DNA of 64,000 nt from the NCBI GenBank assembly GCA_003014445.1, contig PYGH01000003.1, positions 1 to 64,000 of the forward strand, given 5' to 3'. The stretch comes from Fusobacterium naviforme (GTDB lineage Bacteria > Bacillota > Clostridia > Lachnospirales > Lachnospiraceae). The position numbers were made by a program, and so were the translations under genes. The notes beneath the pieces were generated by a model that had not been told where the DNA came from, ran no database searches, and worked only from the letters and a program-made list of their open reading frames with translations. Below, piece after piece: positions 24,699 through 34,419 of the stretch; the first letter of the stretch is position 1, and the number at the start of each line of letters is the position of its first letter.

Positions 24699-25429
24699 TC
24701 CGACCTCCCGCTGTTTTCCGATCCTCCGGAGAGCTGTATCTCCGACCGCAAATCTCTGCTCTTCTCTCTCAGCAGCTCCTCCAGCTCTTGAAATTCGGCC
24801 TGCAGCCGCGCGTCGTGCCAGCGCTCCCGCGCGGTTTTTAAAAGTGCCTCCGCCGTCTCATACTGTCCCTCTGCCATCACAGACAGTATTTCGAGCTCTG
24901 CGATATTTCCGCCGTAGCGCCTGTGCTCTCTGAACTTTTCAAACAATTCCCTGTGAGACAGAAAACTCTCCTTTGCCCGCTCATACTGCGCTGTCTTAAA
25001 GTACGCGATACAGAGGTTGATGCCATGCACCAGCTTCACTTCTCTTCCTCTGAGCCGCTCAGCGGACAGCTCCTCCAGCATGCGCAGCGCAGTCTCATAC
25101 TCCTCTGCCTCCAGATATCCGGCTGATAAATTCAGCTTTAAAATACCGCGAAGTGTCTTTCCCTTCGCCTTTTGCAGCAGCGCCTCTGTAGCGGCTATGT
25201 ATTCCGACGCAGAGCTCTCCTTGAGAAGGAGCTCCAGCCTGTGCATCCGCAACATAAAAAGCAGGTAATACAGAATATTAAACAGCGCAGCCCCTATGAC
25301 AATGAAGGGTGCGGCTATCCAGTAACCGCGCATGAATACGGACTCATCCATTCCGCTTCCTCTCTGCAACAGGAGCAGGAGTATGCCGGCGCATATTCCG
25401 ATCATGACTGTTCTGCGTACTCGTCTCAT
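24695..25429 (-). CDS. Membrane protein with TPR-like helical repeats
   Basis: 244 residues. Two membrane helices (about 5-22 and 35-58) followed by a cytoplasmic helical region of about 170 residues with TPR character (NLSAGYLEAEEYETALRMLE, NLCIAYFKTAQYERAKESF, MAEGQYETAEALL). No enzyme motif. Such proteins usually serve as assembly platforms; nothing in the neighbourhood names a partner apart from the coupled DUF523 gene. Confidence 0.8.
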   Translation of the reverse strand: MRRVRRTVMIGICAGILLLLLQRGSGMDESVFMRGYWIAAPFIVIGAALFNILYYLLFMLRMHRLELLLKESSASEYIAATEALLQKAKGKTLRGILKLNLSAGYLEAEEYETALRMLEELSAERLRGREVKLVHGINLCIAYFKTAQYERAKESFLSHRELFEKFREHRRYGGNIAELEILSVMAEGQYETAEALLKTARERWHDARLQAEFQELEELLREKSRDLRSEIQLSGGSENSGRSE

Positions 25430-25495
25430 TCCTGCCCACCTCTCCTGTTCCCGGACTATTTTCCTGTCTGCATTATAACAGCTTCAGGAGTTATA

Positions 25496-25909
25496 TCACA
25501 CTACCATAATCAGGGTTCCGGCAGTCAGGAGCATCGCGCCGAGCAGTGTTTTCAGTGTACAGCTCTCATGCAGAAACAGAAACGCAAGTACAAGTGTGAT
25601 CACAACACTCAGCTTGTCGACAGAAACCACCTTCGACGCCTCTCCCAGCTGCAGCGCCCTGTAATAGCAGAGCCAGGATGCACCGGTGGCGAGACCCGAC
25701 AATCCCAGAAACAGCCAGCTCTTTCTGCTGATCTCCATGATGCCGCGCTGACTGCCCGTGAGAAACACCATCCCCCAGGCCATTCCCAGCACCACCAGTG
25801 TGCGGATCGCCGTCGCCAGATTGGAGTTTACGCCCTCGATGCCGATCTTTGCCAGAATCGAAGTAAACGCCGCAAAAACAGAAGATAAAACTGCAAATAG
25901 TAACCACAT
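25496..25909 (-). CDS. EamA-type half-size permease (small DMT transporter)
   Basis: 137 residues, five predicted membrane helices, one EamA unit (SSVFAAFTSILAKIGIEGVN ... WLCYYRALQLGEASKV ... KTLLGAMLLTAGTL). Full-length DMT exporters have two such units in one chain; single-unit members are expected to act as dimers. Substrate unknown. The start follows GGGAGGCGCGCG. Confidence 0.9.
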   Translation of the reverse strand: MWLLFAVLSSVFAAFTSILAKIGIEGVNSNLATAIRTLVVLGMAWGMVFLTGSQRGIMEISRKSWLFLGLSGLATGASWLCYYRALQLGEASKVVSVDKLSVVITLVLAFLFLHESCTLKTLLGAMLLTAGTLIMVV

Positions 25910-25956
25910 CGCGCGCCTCCCTGTTTCGCTGTATTTCCTTTTTTCTATTATAAACT

Positions 25957-25992
25957 GAAAAAGCCTCCTGTCACAGTGACAGAAGACTTTTC
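25957..25992 (-). terminator. Terminator after the ECF S-component gene
   Basis: On the minus strand AGTCTTCTGTCA pairs (with wobbles) with TGACAGGAGGCT around a short loop and runs into TTTTT. Confidence 0.7.
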
Positions 25993-26016
25993 AAACATCT
26001 GACGGGAAAACTTATA

Positions 26017-26646
26017 TCATATCTTATACAAATACCCGGTCTTTTTCAGTATCGGACGAAGCGCTGCATAGACGACCACAACAACGACAGTTCCGACCAC
26101 CGCGTTGAAGGCTGTCGCGCCCGCCGCCCAAGTCGCCATGATCTTCGAGGCCTCCTGCGGGATGCCCAGAAGGTAGGTCTTATAGAGGTAGCCCACCAGT
26201 GGATCCATGATAACATTGAAGCCGAGCCCCGCCGCTGAGGCGAGAACGCTCCACTTCATGATGTAGCCTCTGTCGTGCTCCTCTGTGATGTGTGCAATCC
26301 TGTGCGCCACAAAGCCCGAAATCAACCCGATCATCAGCTTCAGCACAAAGGTCTTTGGCGCACTCGCAACATAGGCCGGGCTCATGAGATCCGCAATGGT
26401 CATTCCCAGCGAACCGGCAACCCCGCCATACCCTCCACCTAGTATCAGCGCGGCCAGCACACAGAAGGCATTGCCGATATGAAGCGCTGTCGCCCCTCCT
26501 CCCGGCGTCGGAATCGGAATCTTCAAAAACGTAAATGCCACATAGCAGAGCGCCGCCATCAGTCCGGTCAGCACCAGCTTGTGAAGCCGCTCACTTTCTC
26601 TCTCATATGCGGTCTCCCGCGTCGCAGTGCTTTTCTCCTCGTTCAT
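26017..26646 (-). CDS. ECF transporter substrate-binding (S) component, probably for vitamin B6
   Basis: 209 residues, five or six membrane helices, ECF-S fold: LTGLMAALCYVAFTFLKIPI followed by a GGGATALHIGNAF segment and VAGSLGMTIADLMSPAY. It binds a vitamin and docks onto a shared EcfAA'T module encoded elsewhere. The gene is divergent from a MocR-type PLP-dependent regulator, and MocR proteins of the PdxR kind control pyridoxal supply, so the ligand is probably pyridoxine or pyridoxal (PdxU-like). That assignment rests on context only; riboflavin-type or other S components look alike. Confidence 0.82.
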   Translation of the reverse strand: MNEEKSTATRETAYERESERLHKLVLTGLMAALCYVAFTFLKIPIPTPGGGATALHIGNAFCVLAALILGGGYGGVAGSLGMTIADLMSPAYVASAPKTFVLKLMIGLISGFVAHRIAHITEEHDRGYIMKWSVLASAAGLGFNVIMDPLVGYLYKTYLLGIPQEASKIMATWAAGATAFNAVVGTVVVVVVYAALRPILKKTGYLYKI

Positions 26647-26693
26647 TTTCAGTTCCCCCTTGATCTGCTCCGGCTTGTGTTTTTATGCAAATC

Positions 26694-26724
26694 CTATTAT
26701 ACTTTCTTTTGATATGTTTGATAT
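26694..26724 (-). promoter_or_regulatory. Promoter of the ECF S gene with direct repeats at the -35 position
   Basis: On the minus strand TATAAT (26694-26699) lies downstream of two copies of ATATCAAA (26717-26724 and 26708-26715, 9-base period) that sit where a -35 box should be; the -35 itself is poor. MocR/PdxR regulators bind direct repeats and activate weak promoters, so this is a plausible operator. Confidence 0.5.
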
Positions 26725-26851
26725 TCCCAGTTTTTGCATATTTTATAAGTTCAAAAACCAGTTCAGTTTTGAGTCTGATATCCCTGCCCGGATGCCATTG
26801 CGGGAAAGGTAAAAGCCGCAGCAAAGTCCTGCAGACAGAAAGGAGCTTCCC

Positions 26852-28162
26852 ATGCTGACCTACCCTCTCGATGAACGCGGTCACGAGCGAAAATACGAAT
26901 ATCTGTATCGCAGAATCAAGGAGGACATTCTGTCCGGAGCCATCTCCGCGGGAGAGCGTCTCCCCTCAAAGCGCGCTCTCGCGGAGCACCTCGGCATCAG
27001 TGTGGTCACAGTGGAAAATGCCTACAACCAGCTGCTGGACGAGGGCTATGTCGAGGTACGGGCGCGCAGCGGCTTCTATGTAAATCATCTGCAGCTCCCC
27101 ACAGCTTCGTCCGGCACTCTGCAGCCGCCGCACACACACCCGGAAAGTCAAGAGTCATATGGGCCCGCGGCTCAGACTATCCTGCAAGCGCAGCTGCCCG
27201 TCCGGGAGACAGAAGCTTCCCTCCCGCAGGATCAGATGCAGATGACGCTTCCATCTGCGCACACACCCCGGTCTGCCTCTGTCTCCGCTCCTGCATATAG
27301 TCCGGAGGCCGCTCCCTCTGCACCGGAGCTTGAGCAGTCGCTCCCCGCAAAGAATACTCCGACAGCAGAGCCTGCTGATACAGCGCCGGACTTCCCCTTT
27401 GGATCCTTCCTCCGCATTGTACGGGAGGTACTGAATGACTACCGGGAGCAGCTCCCGCTCCGTCCGCCGAATGCAGGCAGCCGGGAGCTCCGCTCTGCAC
27501 TCTCCAGCTACCTGAAGCACTACCGCGGAATGCAGGCAAAGCCGGAGCAGATTATCATCGGCTCCGGCTCGGAATATCTCTACGGGCTGGTGGCACAGCT
27601 CTTCGACCGCAGAGTGGTCTATGCAATTGAGGGGCAGTCCTATGAGAAGATCCGCCTGATCTACAGCGCCTATGCGCGCCCCTACGAGCTGCTTCCGATG
27701 GACAGCTGCGGCGTGAGCTCTGAGGGACTTCAGAACTCTCAGGCAGGAGTGCTCCATGTGACCCCTTTTCACAGCTACCCGACCGGAATCACCGCACCAG
27801 CCGCAAAGCGCTATGAGTATCTCGCCTGGGCGAAAAAGCGAAGCGCCTTCATCGTGGAGGACGACTACGAGTCCGAATTTGCGGTGCTCCGCAAGCCGCT
27901 CGAAACCATGTACGCCATGGATCACAGCGGCTCTGTGATCTACCTGAACACCTTCACCAAGAGTCTTGCCCCCTCCATGCGCGTGGGCTACATGGTACTG
28001 CCGGAGCGTCTCCTCCCCGTATATCAGGAGAAGCTGGGCTTCTACTCCTGCACCGTACCCTCACTGGATCAGTACGTGCTCGCAGAATATATCGGCCGGG
28101 GATATCTTGAGCGAAGGCTGAACCGCATCCGCAGAAAGCTGCGGCAGGCCGCGGAGAGCTGA
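26852..28162 (+). CDS. MocR/PdxR-type GntR regulator with aminotransferase-like domain, C terminus short
   Basis: 436 residues after AAAGGAG. GntR winged helix (about 10-78): YLYRRIKEDILSGAISAGER, LPSKRALAEHLGISVVTVEN. An unusually long P/S/A/T-rich linker (about 80-185) leads to a fold-type I PLP domain with the cofactor lysine in NTFTKSLAPSMRVGYM and the AEIDD-like site VEDDYESEF. MocR proteins normally continue 60-80 residues beyond this point to complete the small C-terminal subdomain; here the chain stops at RRKLRQAAES. The truncation may be recent. Divergent from the ECF S gene it probably regulates, with PLP as effector. Confidence 0.88.
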   Translation: MLTYPLDERGHERKYEYLYRRIKEDILSGAISAGERLPSKRALAEHLGISVVTVENAYNQLLDEGYVEVRARSGFYVNHLQLPTASSGTLQPPHTHPESQESYGPAAQTILQAQLPVRETEASLPQDQMQMTLPSAHTPRSASVSAPAYSPEAAPSAPELEQSLPAKNTPTAEPADTAPDFPFGSFLRIVREVLNDYREQLPLRPPNAGSRELRSALSSYLKHYRGMQAKPEQIIIGSGSEYLYGLVAQLFDRRVVYAIEGQSYEKIRLIYSAYARPYELLPMDSCGVSSEGLQNSQAGVLHVTPFHSYPTGITAPAAKRYEYLAWAKKRSAFIVEDDYESEFAVLRKPLETMYAMDHSGSVIYLNTFTKSLAPSMRVGYMVLPERLLPVYQEKLGFYSCTVPSLDQYVLAEYIGRGYLERRLNRIRRKLRQAAES

Positions 28163-28295
28163 GCTATGCCCAGAGCTTTCGCAGCTCCTCCTGCAACAGC
28201 GCACCGACGATCTCCGCAAATTAATCTCATGTTGTAAAAGGTCATTTTGCCCTGCTTCTCACTCTTGATGGTCCTCGCAATAAGTGATTCTTACT

Positions 28296-28760
28296 TCAGC
28301 CCTTTGGAAACAGCTGCTCTGAATCAAGAATCACAGTAAACGGTCCATCATTTAAGAGACTTATCTTCATGTCCGCTCCAAAGATGCCGCGCTCCACTTT
28401 TATGCCCGGATGCTTCTCTCTGCACAGTTCCATAATATACTCGTACAGCCGCTCCGCGTGCTCCGGCTTTCCTGCCTTTATAAAGGAAGGGCGGTTCCCC
28501 TTCCTGCAGTCCGCATAGAGCGTGAACTGAGAGATGAGCAGCAGCTCTCCCCCCACATCGTGCAGGGCGAGGTTCGTCTTTCCCTCGCTGTCCTGAAAAA
28601 TGCGGAGACCACACATCTTCCGCACCATCTGCTCCGCTGTCTCCTCCGTATCACTGTCGGAGACGCCGATCAGCACCAGAAAGCCCGGGCCGATCGCCCC
28701 CGTTACCTCGCCATCCACTGTGCATGCCGCGTGCGTCACGCGCTGAATTACAAATCTCAT
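28296..28760 (-). CDS. dtd: D-aminoacyl-tRNA deacylase
   Basis: 154 residues. Hydrolyses D-aminoacyl-tRNA (and Gly-tRNA-Ala) to protect translation. Diagnostic motifs: [17 protein letters not shown] (about residue 78) and [12 protein letters not shown] (about 135), forming the cross-subunit active site. Its ATG overlaps the end of the MoxR gene by 4 bases, so it is the last gene of that operon. The 133 bases between it and the convergent MocR gene contain nothing I recognise. Confidence 0.97.
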   Translation of the reverse strand: MRFVIQRVTHAACTVDGEVTGAIGPGFLVLIGVSDSDTEETAEQMVRKMCGLRIFQDSEGKTNLALHDVGGELLLISQFTLYADCRKGNRPSFIKAGKPEHAERLYEYIMELCREKHPGIKVERGIFGADMKISLLNDGPFTVILDSEQLFPKG

Positions 28761-30316
28761 AAAAGTCTCATGACCTCCTCCTTTAATTCCTCCCGCCTGT
28801 CCTTTAAGAGCAGGATGCGATTATAGCGGTAATACGCCTCATTTCCCGTCTCCTGCACGAAACGCAGACTGTAATAACCTGCATCTAGCTCAGAGAGAAA
28901 GAGCACCAGCTCCTGCTGCTCCCCGAAGGTCTCCGCAAGAAAACGAAACACATTCGTGAGATGGCGGTCTGTCTCCTGCTCCCGCGCCCGGCGCTCCTCC
29001 TCCGAGATGGCAAAGCGCTGCTTTAAAAAGCTATAGTCCGCTCTCCTCTCCCGCAGCATCTCCCCGCAAAGCTCCTGAAGCCGCAGAAGGAGTCCCCGCT
29101 CCCGCTGCGCCTCCTCTCTCCCCAGAAGCTGCGCCTCCTCACGCTCTTTCAGCTGCGCTCTCTGCGCGCGCAGGGTTGCCTCGAGCCAGTCCTTCAGATA
29201 AATGCACTGCCCGCGAAGCTCCGGAGCTGTGCTCCCGGCTTTCCGCTCCGCATTGCTCCCCTCTCTCAGCTCGCCCCGCGAGAGCATGTCCCGCACCGTC
29301 TTCAGTATCTCAAAGAGCTCCCTCTGCACCGAGAGCTCCAGCGCCCAGCGCTGAAATTCCTGTCCGAGCGCAGACACCAGAAGACCGATGAGACTCAGCT
29401 TCTCGTCAAAGGGGGCCTCCTTCAGCTGCCCTGTGTTCTCCGGGCGCTCCCCGCGAAGGAGCTCCGGAATACGGTATTGCGTCCGGTACTTCCGGTAGAG
29501 CTCATAGTAGATAGAGAAATCCTCCGCGATCTCCGGGTCCTGCAAAAATGAGGCGGCAAATTCGCGCTCCACGGAGAGCCCCAGACGCTCATACACCTTC
29601 AGACTGTCCGAGAGATCCTCCCAGCCGCGCGCCGTCACAAAACGCGTTCCGCCCGCCGCAGCGCGGACAGAGTAGAAGCGGTCCTTCTTAATCTCCAGAT
29701 AGCTCAGCACCGCGCCGTGAATGCCCTGCCGCAGCGCATACTTTTTCCATACGGGGAAATCCTCCCTGACATCAAGCCGGCGCACACGATCCAGCGTCAC
29801 GATATCGAAGTCCCGCACAGATTTATTGTACTCGGGGGGATTGCCCGCCGTGACGATCACATAGCCTGCGGGCACCTCGTGCGTGCCGAAGCGCTTGTAC
29901 TGCAAAAATTGCAGCATGGTCGGCGCAAGTGTCTCCGAGACACAGTTGATCTCATCAAGAAACAATATGCCCTCCGCAATTTTAGAGCGCTCTATCTGCT
30001 CATAGACCGAGGCTACGATCTCGCTCATGGTGTACTCCGTCACGGAGCAGCGCTTTCCGCCATAGCGCTTCTCGCTGACCACCGGAAGTCCGATGGCGCT
30101 CTGACGCGTGTGGTGTGTGATCGTGTAGGAGACGAGGCTGATGCCGAGCTCCTCCGCGATCTGTCTCATCACAGCGGTCTTTCCGATGCCCGGAGCCCCC
30201 ATCAGCAGCACGGGGCGCTGACGCTCCCGCGGGATAAGATAGCTTCCGTCCTCATCCTTTGCGAGATAGGCGCGCACTGTCCGGATGATTTCTTCCTTTG
30301 CTTCCTGTATATTCAT
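28757..30316 (-). CDS. MoxR-type AAA+ ATPase
   Basis: 519 residues. AAA+ core in the first 260: Walker [13 protein letters not shown], Walker [14 protein letters not shown], sensor 1 [10 protein letters not shown], arginine-finger region. The second half is a long, charged, helical arm rich in E/R ([20 protein letters not shown]), not found in small MoxR proteins. MoxR ATPases act as chaperones with a partner that has a von Willebrand A domain; the gene upstream (86-base gap) encodes exactly that. Confidence 0.9.
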   Translation of the reverse strand: MNIQEAKEEIIRTVRAYLAKDEDGSYLIPRERQRPVLLMGAPGIGKTAVMRQIAEELGISLVSYTITHHTRQSAIGLPVVSEKRYGGKRCSVTEYTMSEIVASVYEQIERSKIAEGILFLDEINCVSETLAPTMLQFLQYKRFGTHEVPAGYVIVTAGNPPEYNKSVRDFDIVTLDRVRRLDVREDFPVWKKYALRQGIHGAVLSYLEIKKDRFYSVRAAAGGTRFVTARGWEDLSDSLKVYERLGLSVEREFAASFLQDPEIAEDFSIYYELYRKYRTQYRIPELLRGERPENTGQLKEAPFDEKLSLIGLLVSALGQEFQRWALELSVQRELFEILKTVRDMLSRGELREGSNAERKAGSTAPELRGQCIYLKDWLEATLRAQRAQLKEREEAQLLGREEAQRERGLLLRLQELCGEMLRERRADYSFLKQRFAISEEERRAREQETDRHLTNVFRFLAETFGEQQELVLFLSELDAGYYSLRFVQETGNEAYYRYNRILLLKDRREELKEEVMRLL

Positions 30317-30402
30317 GTCTTTATCTCCATTTCTCCCTCTGCGCAGCGCTTCTGTCTCACGCGGGACTGCCCGCTGCTCCGCCAGAATCTTCTCCGCCGC
30401 AT

Positions 30403-31707
30403 CTACAGATAGAGCCGCAGCGCCCAGTTCGGAACCTTCTCGTCCGCAAAATCCTGATCCCTTCGGAATACAAAAGCAGTCTCATAATCCGTGGGCCTCT
30501 CCGGAAAGCGCCCGAAGCCGTCTGTAAAGTAGATGAGTCCCTTCAGAGAACGCAGCTCACCGCGCTCCCTAAGCCGCTCCACATGCCGGAAGACCGGGCG
30601 AAAATCCGTTCCCCCGCCGCCGTGCACGGTATACTGTCCCGCATAGCGCGAGAGCTCCGGGAGCTCTGTGAGTGCCGTGTCCGTCCGCACGCGCTCATCA
30701 CACTCCAGAATACGTATCCTGAGCTTATGAAAGAAGCTCTCCCGCTCTGAGAGTATTGCCGCCGTCTCGTTCAGAAATTCCTGCACCAGCACCGCCTGAC
30801 AGGAGGCCGAGGTGTCGATCGCGATCACCAGCTCCTCCACCCTTCTCTGCTCACTGTACTCATTTTCCTCAATGAGCGGCATATTCCCGTAGCGCTCCAT
30901 CCCATAGTGATAAAAACCGTAGTCAAAAGAATCCGGATCGATCTCCGCGACCTCCCGGAGCACTGCGAAGCGCTCCAGAAATTCGCGATAGAGCGGACGC
31001 TCCTTCAGCTCCAGACGCAGGATGTATTCAAGCGCCTCTCCGCCGCTGCCAGCCTCCTTTCCGAAGGTCTCCAGCTCCGTCCGCACGCGCTTTGCCCGCC
31101 GCCTCCAGTCCTCCGCCGAGGCGCGAGGAGGCAGAGAGGCGGAGCGCGGCGCCGGGGGCTTCTTCTGTCCCTCCCTGTCCCAGAAGCTGTGATCACAGCG
31201 ATGAAACTCCCGCATGAGCCTCTCTCGCTGTTCCTCTGTCAGCGGCTCCCGCTCGAAGTACGCATAGATTTTCTCCGCGCTCAGCAGACCGCAGCGCTCT
31301 TTCAGCCGACAGTACCACTCCTCCCTGAGCTCCGAGGGCAGACGCTGCACGGCCTCGCTCCGTATCGTGTCCAGCACCGACTCCGCTGCGATATCCGAGG
31401 ACAGATCCCAGAGCGCTGCATCGCTGTGCGCTGCAGCGGCATAGAGCTGACGAAAGAGACAGTGAAAAAGCATATGCAGATAGCAGCGCCGGAGAGACAG
31501 CGGATGCTCGATGAATTCCGTCATGAGGTAGTGCGGATGAAACAGAAGCTCGCTCCCGTCTGTTCCAACAGAGCGCGTCCTGAGATCCATGCGGCAGGGC
31601 AGCGCATCCAATACCGGCACCATAAAGGGCAGGGCGAGGCAGAGCTCTGTCCGCGTCTGCGCGAGAATCTTCTGCCCCATCCTGTCGAGCTCTTCCCTGT
31701 TTCCCAT
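30403..31707 (-). CDS. VWA-domain protein of the DUF2201 (metallopeptidase-like) group
   Basis: 434 residues. N-terminal half resembles the DUF2201 metallopeptidase-like domain, but the zinc motif HExxH is altered (YLHMLFHCLFR, Met for Glu). The C-terminal half is a VWA fold with a metal-binding MIDAS site: AIDTSAS (DxSxS), a conserved T in HGGGGTDFRP and D in YFTDGFGRF. Together with the MoxR ATPase immediately downstream it forms a MoxR-VWA pair, the usual layout of metal-insertion or complex-remodelling chaperones. The client is not evident. Confidence 0.88.
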   Translation of the reverse strand: MGNREELDRMGQKILAQTRTELCLALPFMVPVLDALPCRMDLRTRSVGTDGSELLFHPHYLMTEFIEHPLSLRRCYLHMLFHCLFRQLYAAAAHSDAALWDLSSDIAAESVLDTIRSEAVQRLPSELREEWYCRLKERCGLLSAEKIYAYFEREPLTEEQRERLMREFHRCDHSFWDREGQKKPPAPRSASLPPRASAEDWRRRAKRVRTELETFGKEAGSGGEALEYILRLELKERPLYREFLERFAVLREVAEIDPDSFDYGFYHYGMERYGNMPLIEENEYSEQRRVEELVIAIDTSASCQAVLVQEFLNETAAILSERESFFHKLRIRILECDERVRTDTALTELPELSRYAGQYTVHGGGGTDFRPVFRHVERLRERGELRSLKGLIYFTDGFGRFPERPTDYETAFVFRRDQDFADEKVPNWALRLYL

Positions 31708-31900
31708 ACCGTCTCTCCTTCTGCTGATTCAGGCTGATCCATCTCTGTCCGCCGGCTTCTCTTCCTCACTCAGCCCTTATTCCTGCAATCATCTCCACTG
31801 TCTCTCAGACGACACCGTCCCCTGCTGTCCCATCTCCGCCTGCACTGAAGATCAGCGCCACTGATGGCCGGACAGACACTCTGCTTAATCTACGCAGTGC

Positions 31901-32809
31901 TCAGAGCTCATCCAGAGAGAAGCGTGTGCCTTTCCCCGCGGAGCTCCGGCCGCGTCCGTACTCCATGAGCAGTCCGCAGAGCTCCGGCTGTCTCTCCTCC
32001 GCCGCGGTGCGAAGCCCTGCCGCTGCCGCCGCTGAGGACAATAGCTCCCGCTCTGCAAGCAGGCGGAGCCGTGCTACATCCCGACTGTGAATGAGCTCCG
32101 GAACCAGCTCCTCCGCATGATCCCGGAGATGGCTCTGATACTGCGCCTCCGCCTCTCCCGAGAGCTGATACGGATACTGAAGCCTAGAAAACGCGATCTC
32201 CACCGCCGGGGCGCACTCTCCGAGCGCGCCTCTCCCGTCCGCGACTGCCCGCGGAAAGAGCCTGTCATAGCCCCGGAAATCGATCCGTCTCCGGGTGACC
32301 GTCTCACGATAGCTGTAGCCGCAGCCCTCGATGCGCGGATGTATGGCACGCGCCATGGTATCCTCGTCAAAATCATTCACGAAGGCCGGGAAAAAGAGGC
32401 GCGACATACCATCCGGAAACCACAGCTCTGCGCTGATCGCCTGATCCAGATCTGAGAGTATATCCTTAAAACCGGCAAAGCTCCCCTGTTTCACCCGAAG
32501 CACAAGAAGGGAGAGCGCTCCGCAGCCGCGAAACGCTCCCGAGCCGATCTCTGTCGTGTAATCTGTAAGTTCCAGTCGCTCAAGCCGCGCACAGTCATAA
32601 AAGGCAAATTCTCCGATCTCCGCGACGCTTCCCGGAATCCTGAGCTCCTCTGCCCCGCATCGCCCGGCAAATGCGTTCCGAGCGATGCTCCGCACCGGAA
32701 GTCCTCCGACCCTCTCCGGGATACTAAGAATCCGGAAATCTCCCTCCGCTCCGATCAACACTGCACCGCGCGCTTCACCTGCGCCCTCTGTCTCATAACA
32801 AAAATTCAT
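31901..32809 (-). CDS. BspA-type leucine-rich repeat protein
   Basis: 302 residues; ATG at 32809 (GGGGAGAG upstream) overlapping the tcdA end by 17 bases. Three LRR_5 units at about 30-130, e.g. PVRSIARNAFAGR, EELRIPGSVAEIGEFAFYDC, TTEIGSGAFRGC. The rest is helical and may contain ankyrin-like repeats at the end (ARLRLLAERELLSSAAAAA). There is no signal peptide or membrane segment, so unlike surface BspA proteins this one is cytoplasmic. Function unknown. Confidence 0.8.
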   Translation of the reverse strand: MNFCYETEGAGEARGAVLIGAEGDFRILSIPERVGGLPVRSIARNAFAGRCGAEELRIPGSVAEIGEFAFYDCARLERLELTDYTTEIGSGAFRGCGALSLLVLRVKQGSFAGFKDILSDLDQAISAELWFPDGMSRLFFPAFVNDFDEDTMARAIHPRIEGCGYSYRETVTRRRIDFRGYDRLFPRAVADGRGALGECAPAVEIAFSRLQYPYQLSGEAEAQYQSHLRDHAEELVPELIHSRDVARLRLLAERELLSSAAAAAGLRTAAEERQPELCGLLMEYGRGRSSAGKGTRFSLDEL

Positions 32810-33569
32810 TTTTTCTCTCCCCGGCAGCTCCGATGCCGGAGAGCTCCCGCACCACTTCGCCCGCAATGAGGAGTCCCGCTGCTGCCGGAACGAAGGCAGT
32901 ACTCCCCGGTACCGCCCGGCGCGCCGTGCCGCCTCCATCATCCGCACAATCGCTGTTCTCAGAGTATGCCTCTGCCCGCGGCCTTAATGGCTCCTCCCTC
33001 GAGTAAACCACCTTAAGACGCCTCACTCCCCGTTTCTTCAGCTCCCTGCGCATCACGCGCGCAAGCGGACAGACCGAGGTATCATAAATATCCGCAATTT
33101 CCAGTGCTGACGCCCGAAGCTTGTTGCCCGTGCCCATCGAGCTGATGATGCGCGTCCCCGCCGCTTCCGCCTGCATCACCAGCTGAAGCTTCCCTGTGAC
33201 TGTATCAATCGCATCCACCACATAATCATACTGTGTGAAATCAAACTGCTCCGCCGTCTCCGGGAGATAGAAGCAGCGGAAGATGTTGACCTGAGCCTCC
33301 GGGTTGATGTCCAGCACGCGCTCCCGCGCGACCTCCACCTTATAGCGCCCGAGCGCACTGTGCGTCGCGATGATCTGACGGTTCAGATTTGAGAGACTCA
33401 CCCTGTCATTGTCGATGAGATCCAGAGTCCCTATGCCGCTTCTTGACAGCGCCTCCACGACGTAGCTGCCGACGCCGCCGATACCGAACACCGCGACGTG
33501 CGAGGCATGAAGCCGCTCCACACCCTCCCGGCCGAGGAGCAGCTCTGTTCTTAAAAATTGATCTGACAT
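32793..33569 (-). CDS. tcdA: tRNA threonylcarbamoyladenosine dehydratase
   Basis: 258 residues; start at 33569 after CAGGAGAAAAACA. ThiF/E1-like fold: nucleotide loop AVFGIGGVGSYVVEAL, LIDNDRVSLSNLNRQII with the catalytic R, and AIDTVTGKLQL. The ISSMGTGNKLRAS segment and the late VYSREEP are typical of TcdA (CsdL), which cyclises t6A37 to ct6A in tRNAs using ATP. Divergent from the Nudix gene. Confidence 0.93.
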   Translation of the reverse strand: MSDQFLRTELLLGREGVERLHASHVAVFGIGGVGSYVVEALSRSGIGTLDLIDNDRVSLSNLNRQIIATHSALGRYKVEVARERVLDINPEAQVNIFRCFYLPETAEQFDFTQYDYVVDAIDTVTGKLQLVMQAEAAGTRIISSMGTGNKLRASALEIADIYDTSVCPLARVMRRELKKRGVRRLKVVYSREEPLRPRAEAYSENSDCADDGGGTARRAVPGSTAFVPAAAGLLIAGEVVRELSGIGAAGERKNEFLL

Positions 33570-33732
33570 TGTTTTTCTCCTGTTCGCTCCATGGTACAGA
33601 GATTTTTCCGGGCTGTCAATCCGAGTAAAAAGCTTTTCTTTTTCTGCCGCGGAGGATGGGCGAGGGGGCAAAAATATGCTATACTGATTTGGGAATAATC
33701 ACCAAAATCTCCAGAAATTTCGGGAAGGTATT

Positions 33733-34419
33733 ATGCAGAATATTGAGACAGATTCAACGACACTCCCCTTTATCCGGGAGCGGCTGAAGCTTCACAGTAC
33801 GCAGCTTTACCCGGACGACTGCCGCGCCGCGGTGCTGCTTCCTCTTCTTATAAAAAAGGGAGAACTGCATCTCCTCTTTGAGCAGCGGGCGCTGAGCTTA
33901 AAGACCCAGCCCGGCGACATCTGCTATCCCGGCGGCGCAATCGAGCTTGGTGAGCGCGCAGAGGCGGCCGCCGTGCGGGAGATGATGGAGGAGCTTCTCG
34001 TAAAGCGGGAACAGATTCAGCTGCTCGGCGAGATAGGCCGCATCCCCGGCCCTACCGGCCGTCCGGTTCACGCCTTTGCGGCGCTTCTCACCGACTACGA
34101 CGGGTGCAGCTCCCCCGATGAGGTGGATCACGTCTTCACTCTGCCGCTCCGCTGGTTTGCAGAGCATCCGCCGCTCCTCTACCGCGGCGTACAGAGCTGC
34201 GCCCCCGGGGACGATTTCCCCTTTGAGCTGATTCCGGGCGGGCGTAGCTACCCCTTCGCAGAGCGACACTACACCATACCGCTCTATCTCGGAACCAGCC
34301 CGCTGATCTGGGGCATGACTGCCCGCATCACAAGCGCCTTTTGTGATATCCTGAGAGGCGATGCTTCTGTATCTCCTAAAAAGACAACCCCGGCGGAGGT
34401 GCCCCATGAAAAAAACTAA
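33733..34419 (+). CDS. Nudix hydrolase, coenzyme A pyrophosphatase-like
   Basis: 228 residues. The Nudix box is GGAIELGERAEAAAVREMME followed by E, matching GX5EX7REUXEE, preceded by LLFEQRALSLKTQPGDICYP, the upstream motif that marks the CoA-diphosphatase group (NudL/YeaB). Cleaves CoA or CoA esters to phosphopantetheine and 3',5'-ADP in related enzymes. The last 14 bases overlap the start of the DUF3048 lipoprotein gene. Confidence 0.9.
   Translation: MQNIETDSTTLPFIRERLKLHSTQLYPDDCRAAVLLPLLIKKGELHLLFEQRALSLKTQPGDICYPGGAIELGERAEAAAVREMMEELLVKREQIQLLGEIGRIPGPTGRPVHAFAALLTDYDGCSSPDEVDHVFTLPLRWFAEHPPLLYRGVQSCAPGDDFPFELIPGGRSYPFAERHYTIPLYLGTSPLIWGMTARITSAFCDILRGDASVSPKKTTPAEVPHEKN

Noticed and set aside
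28163-28295. Coding remnant for the missing MocR C terminus or a short minus-strand peptide ending EELRKLWA
   Set aside because: No frame continues the aminotransferase domain and the short peptide frame is blocked by a stop with no start signal.
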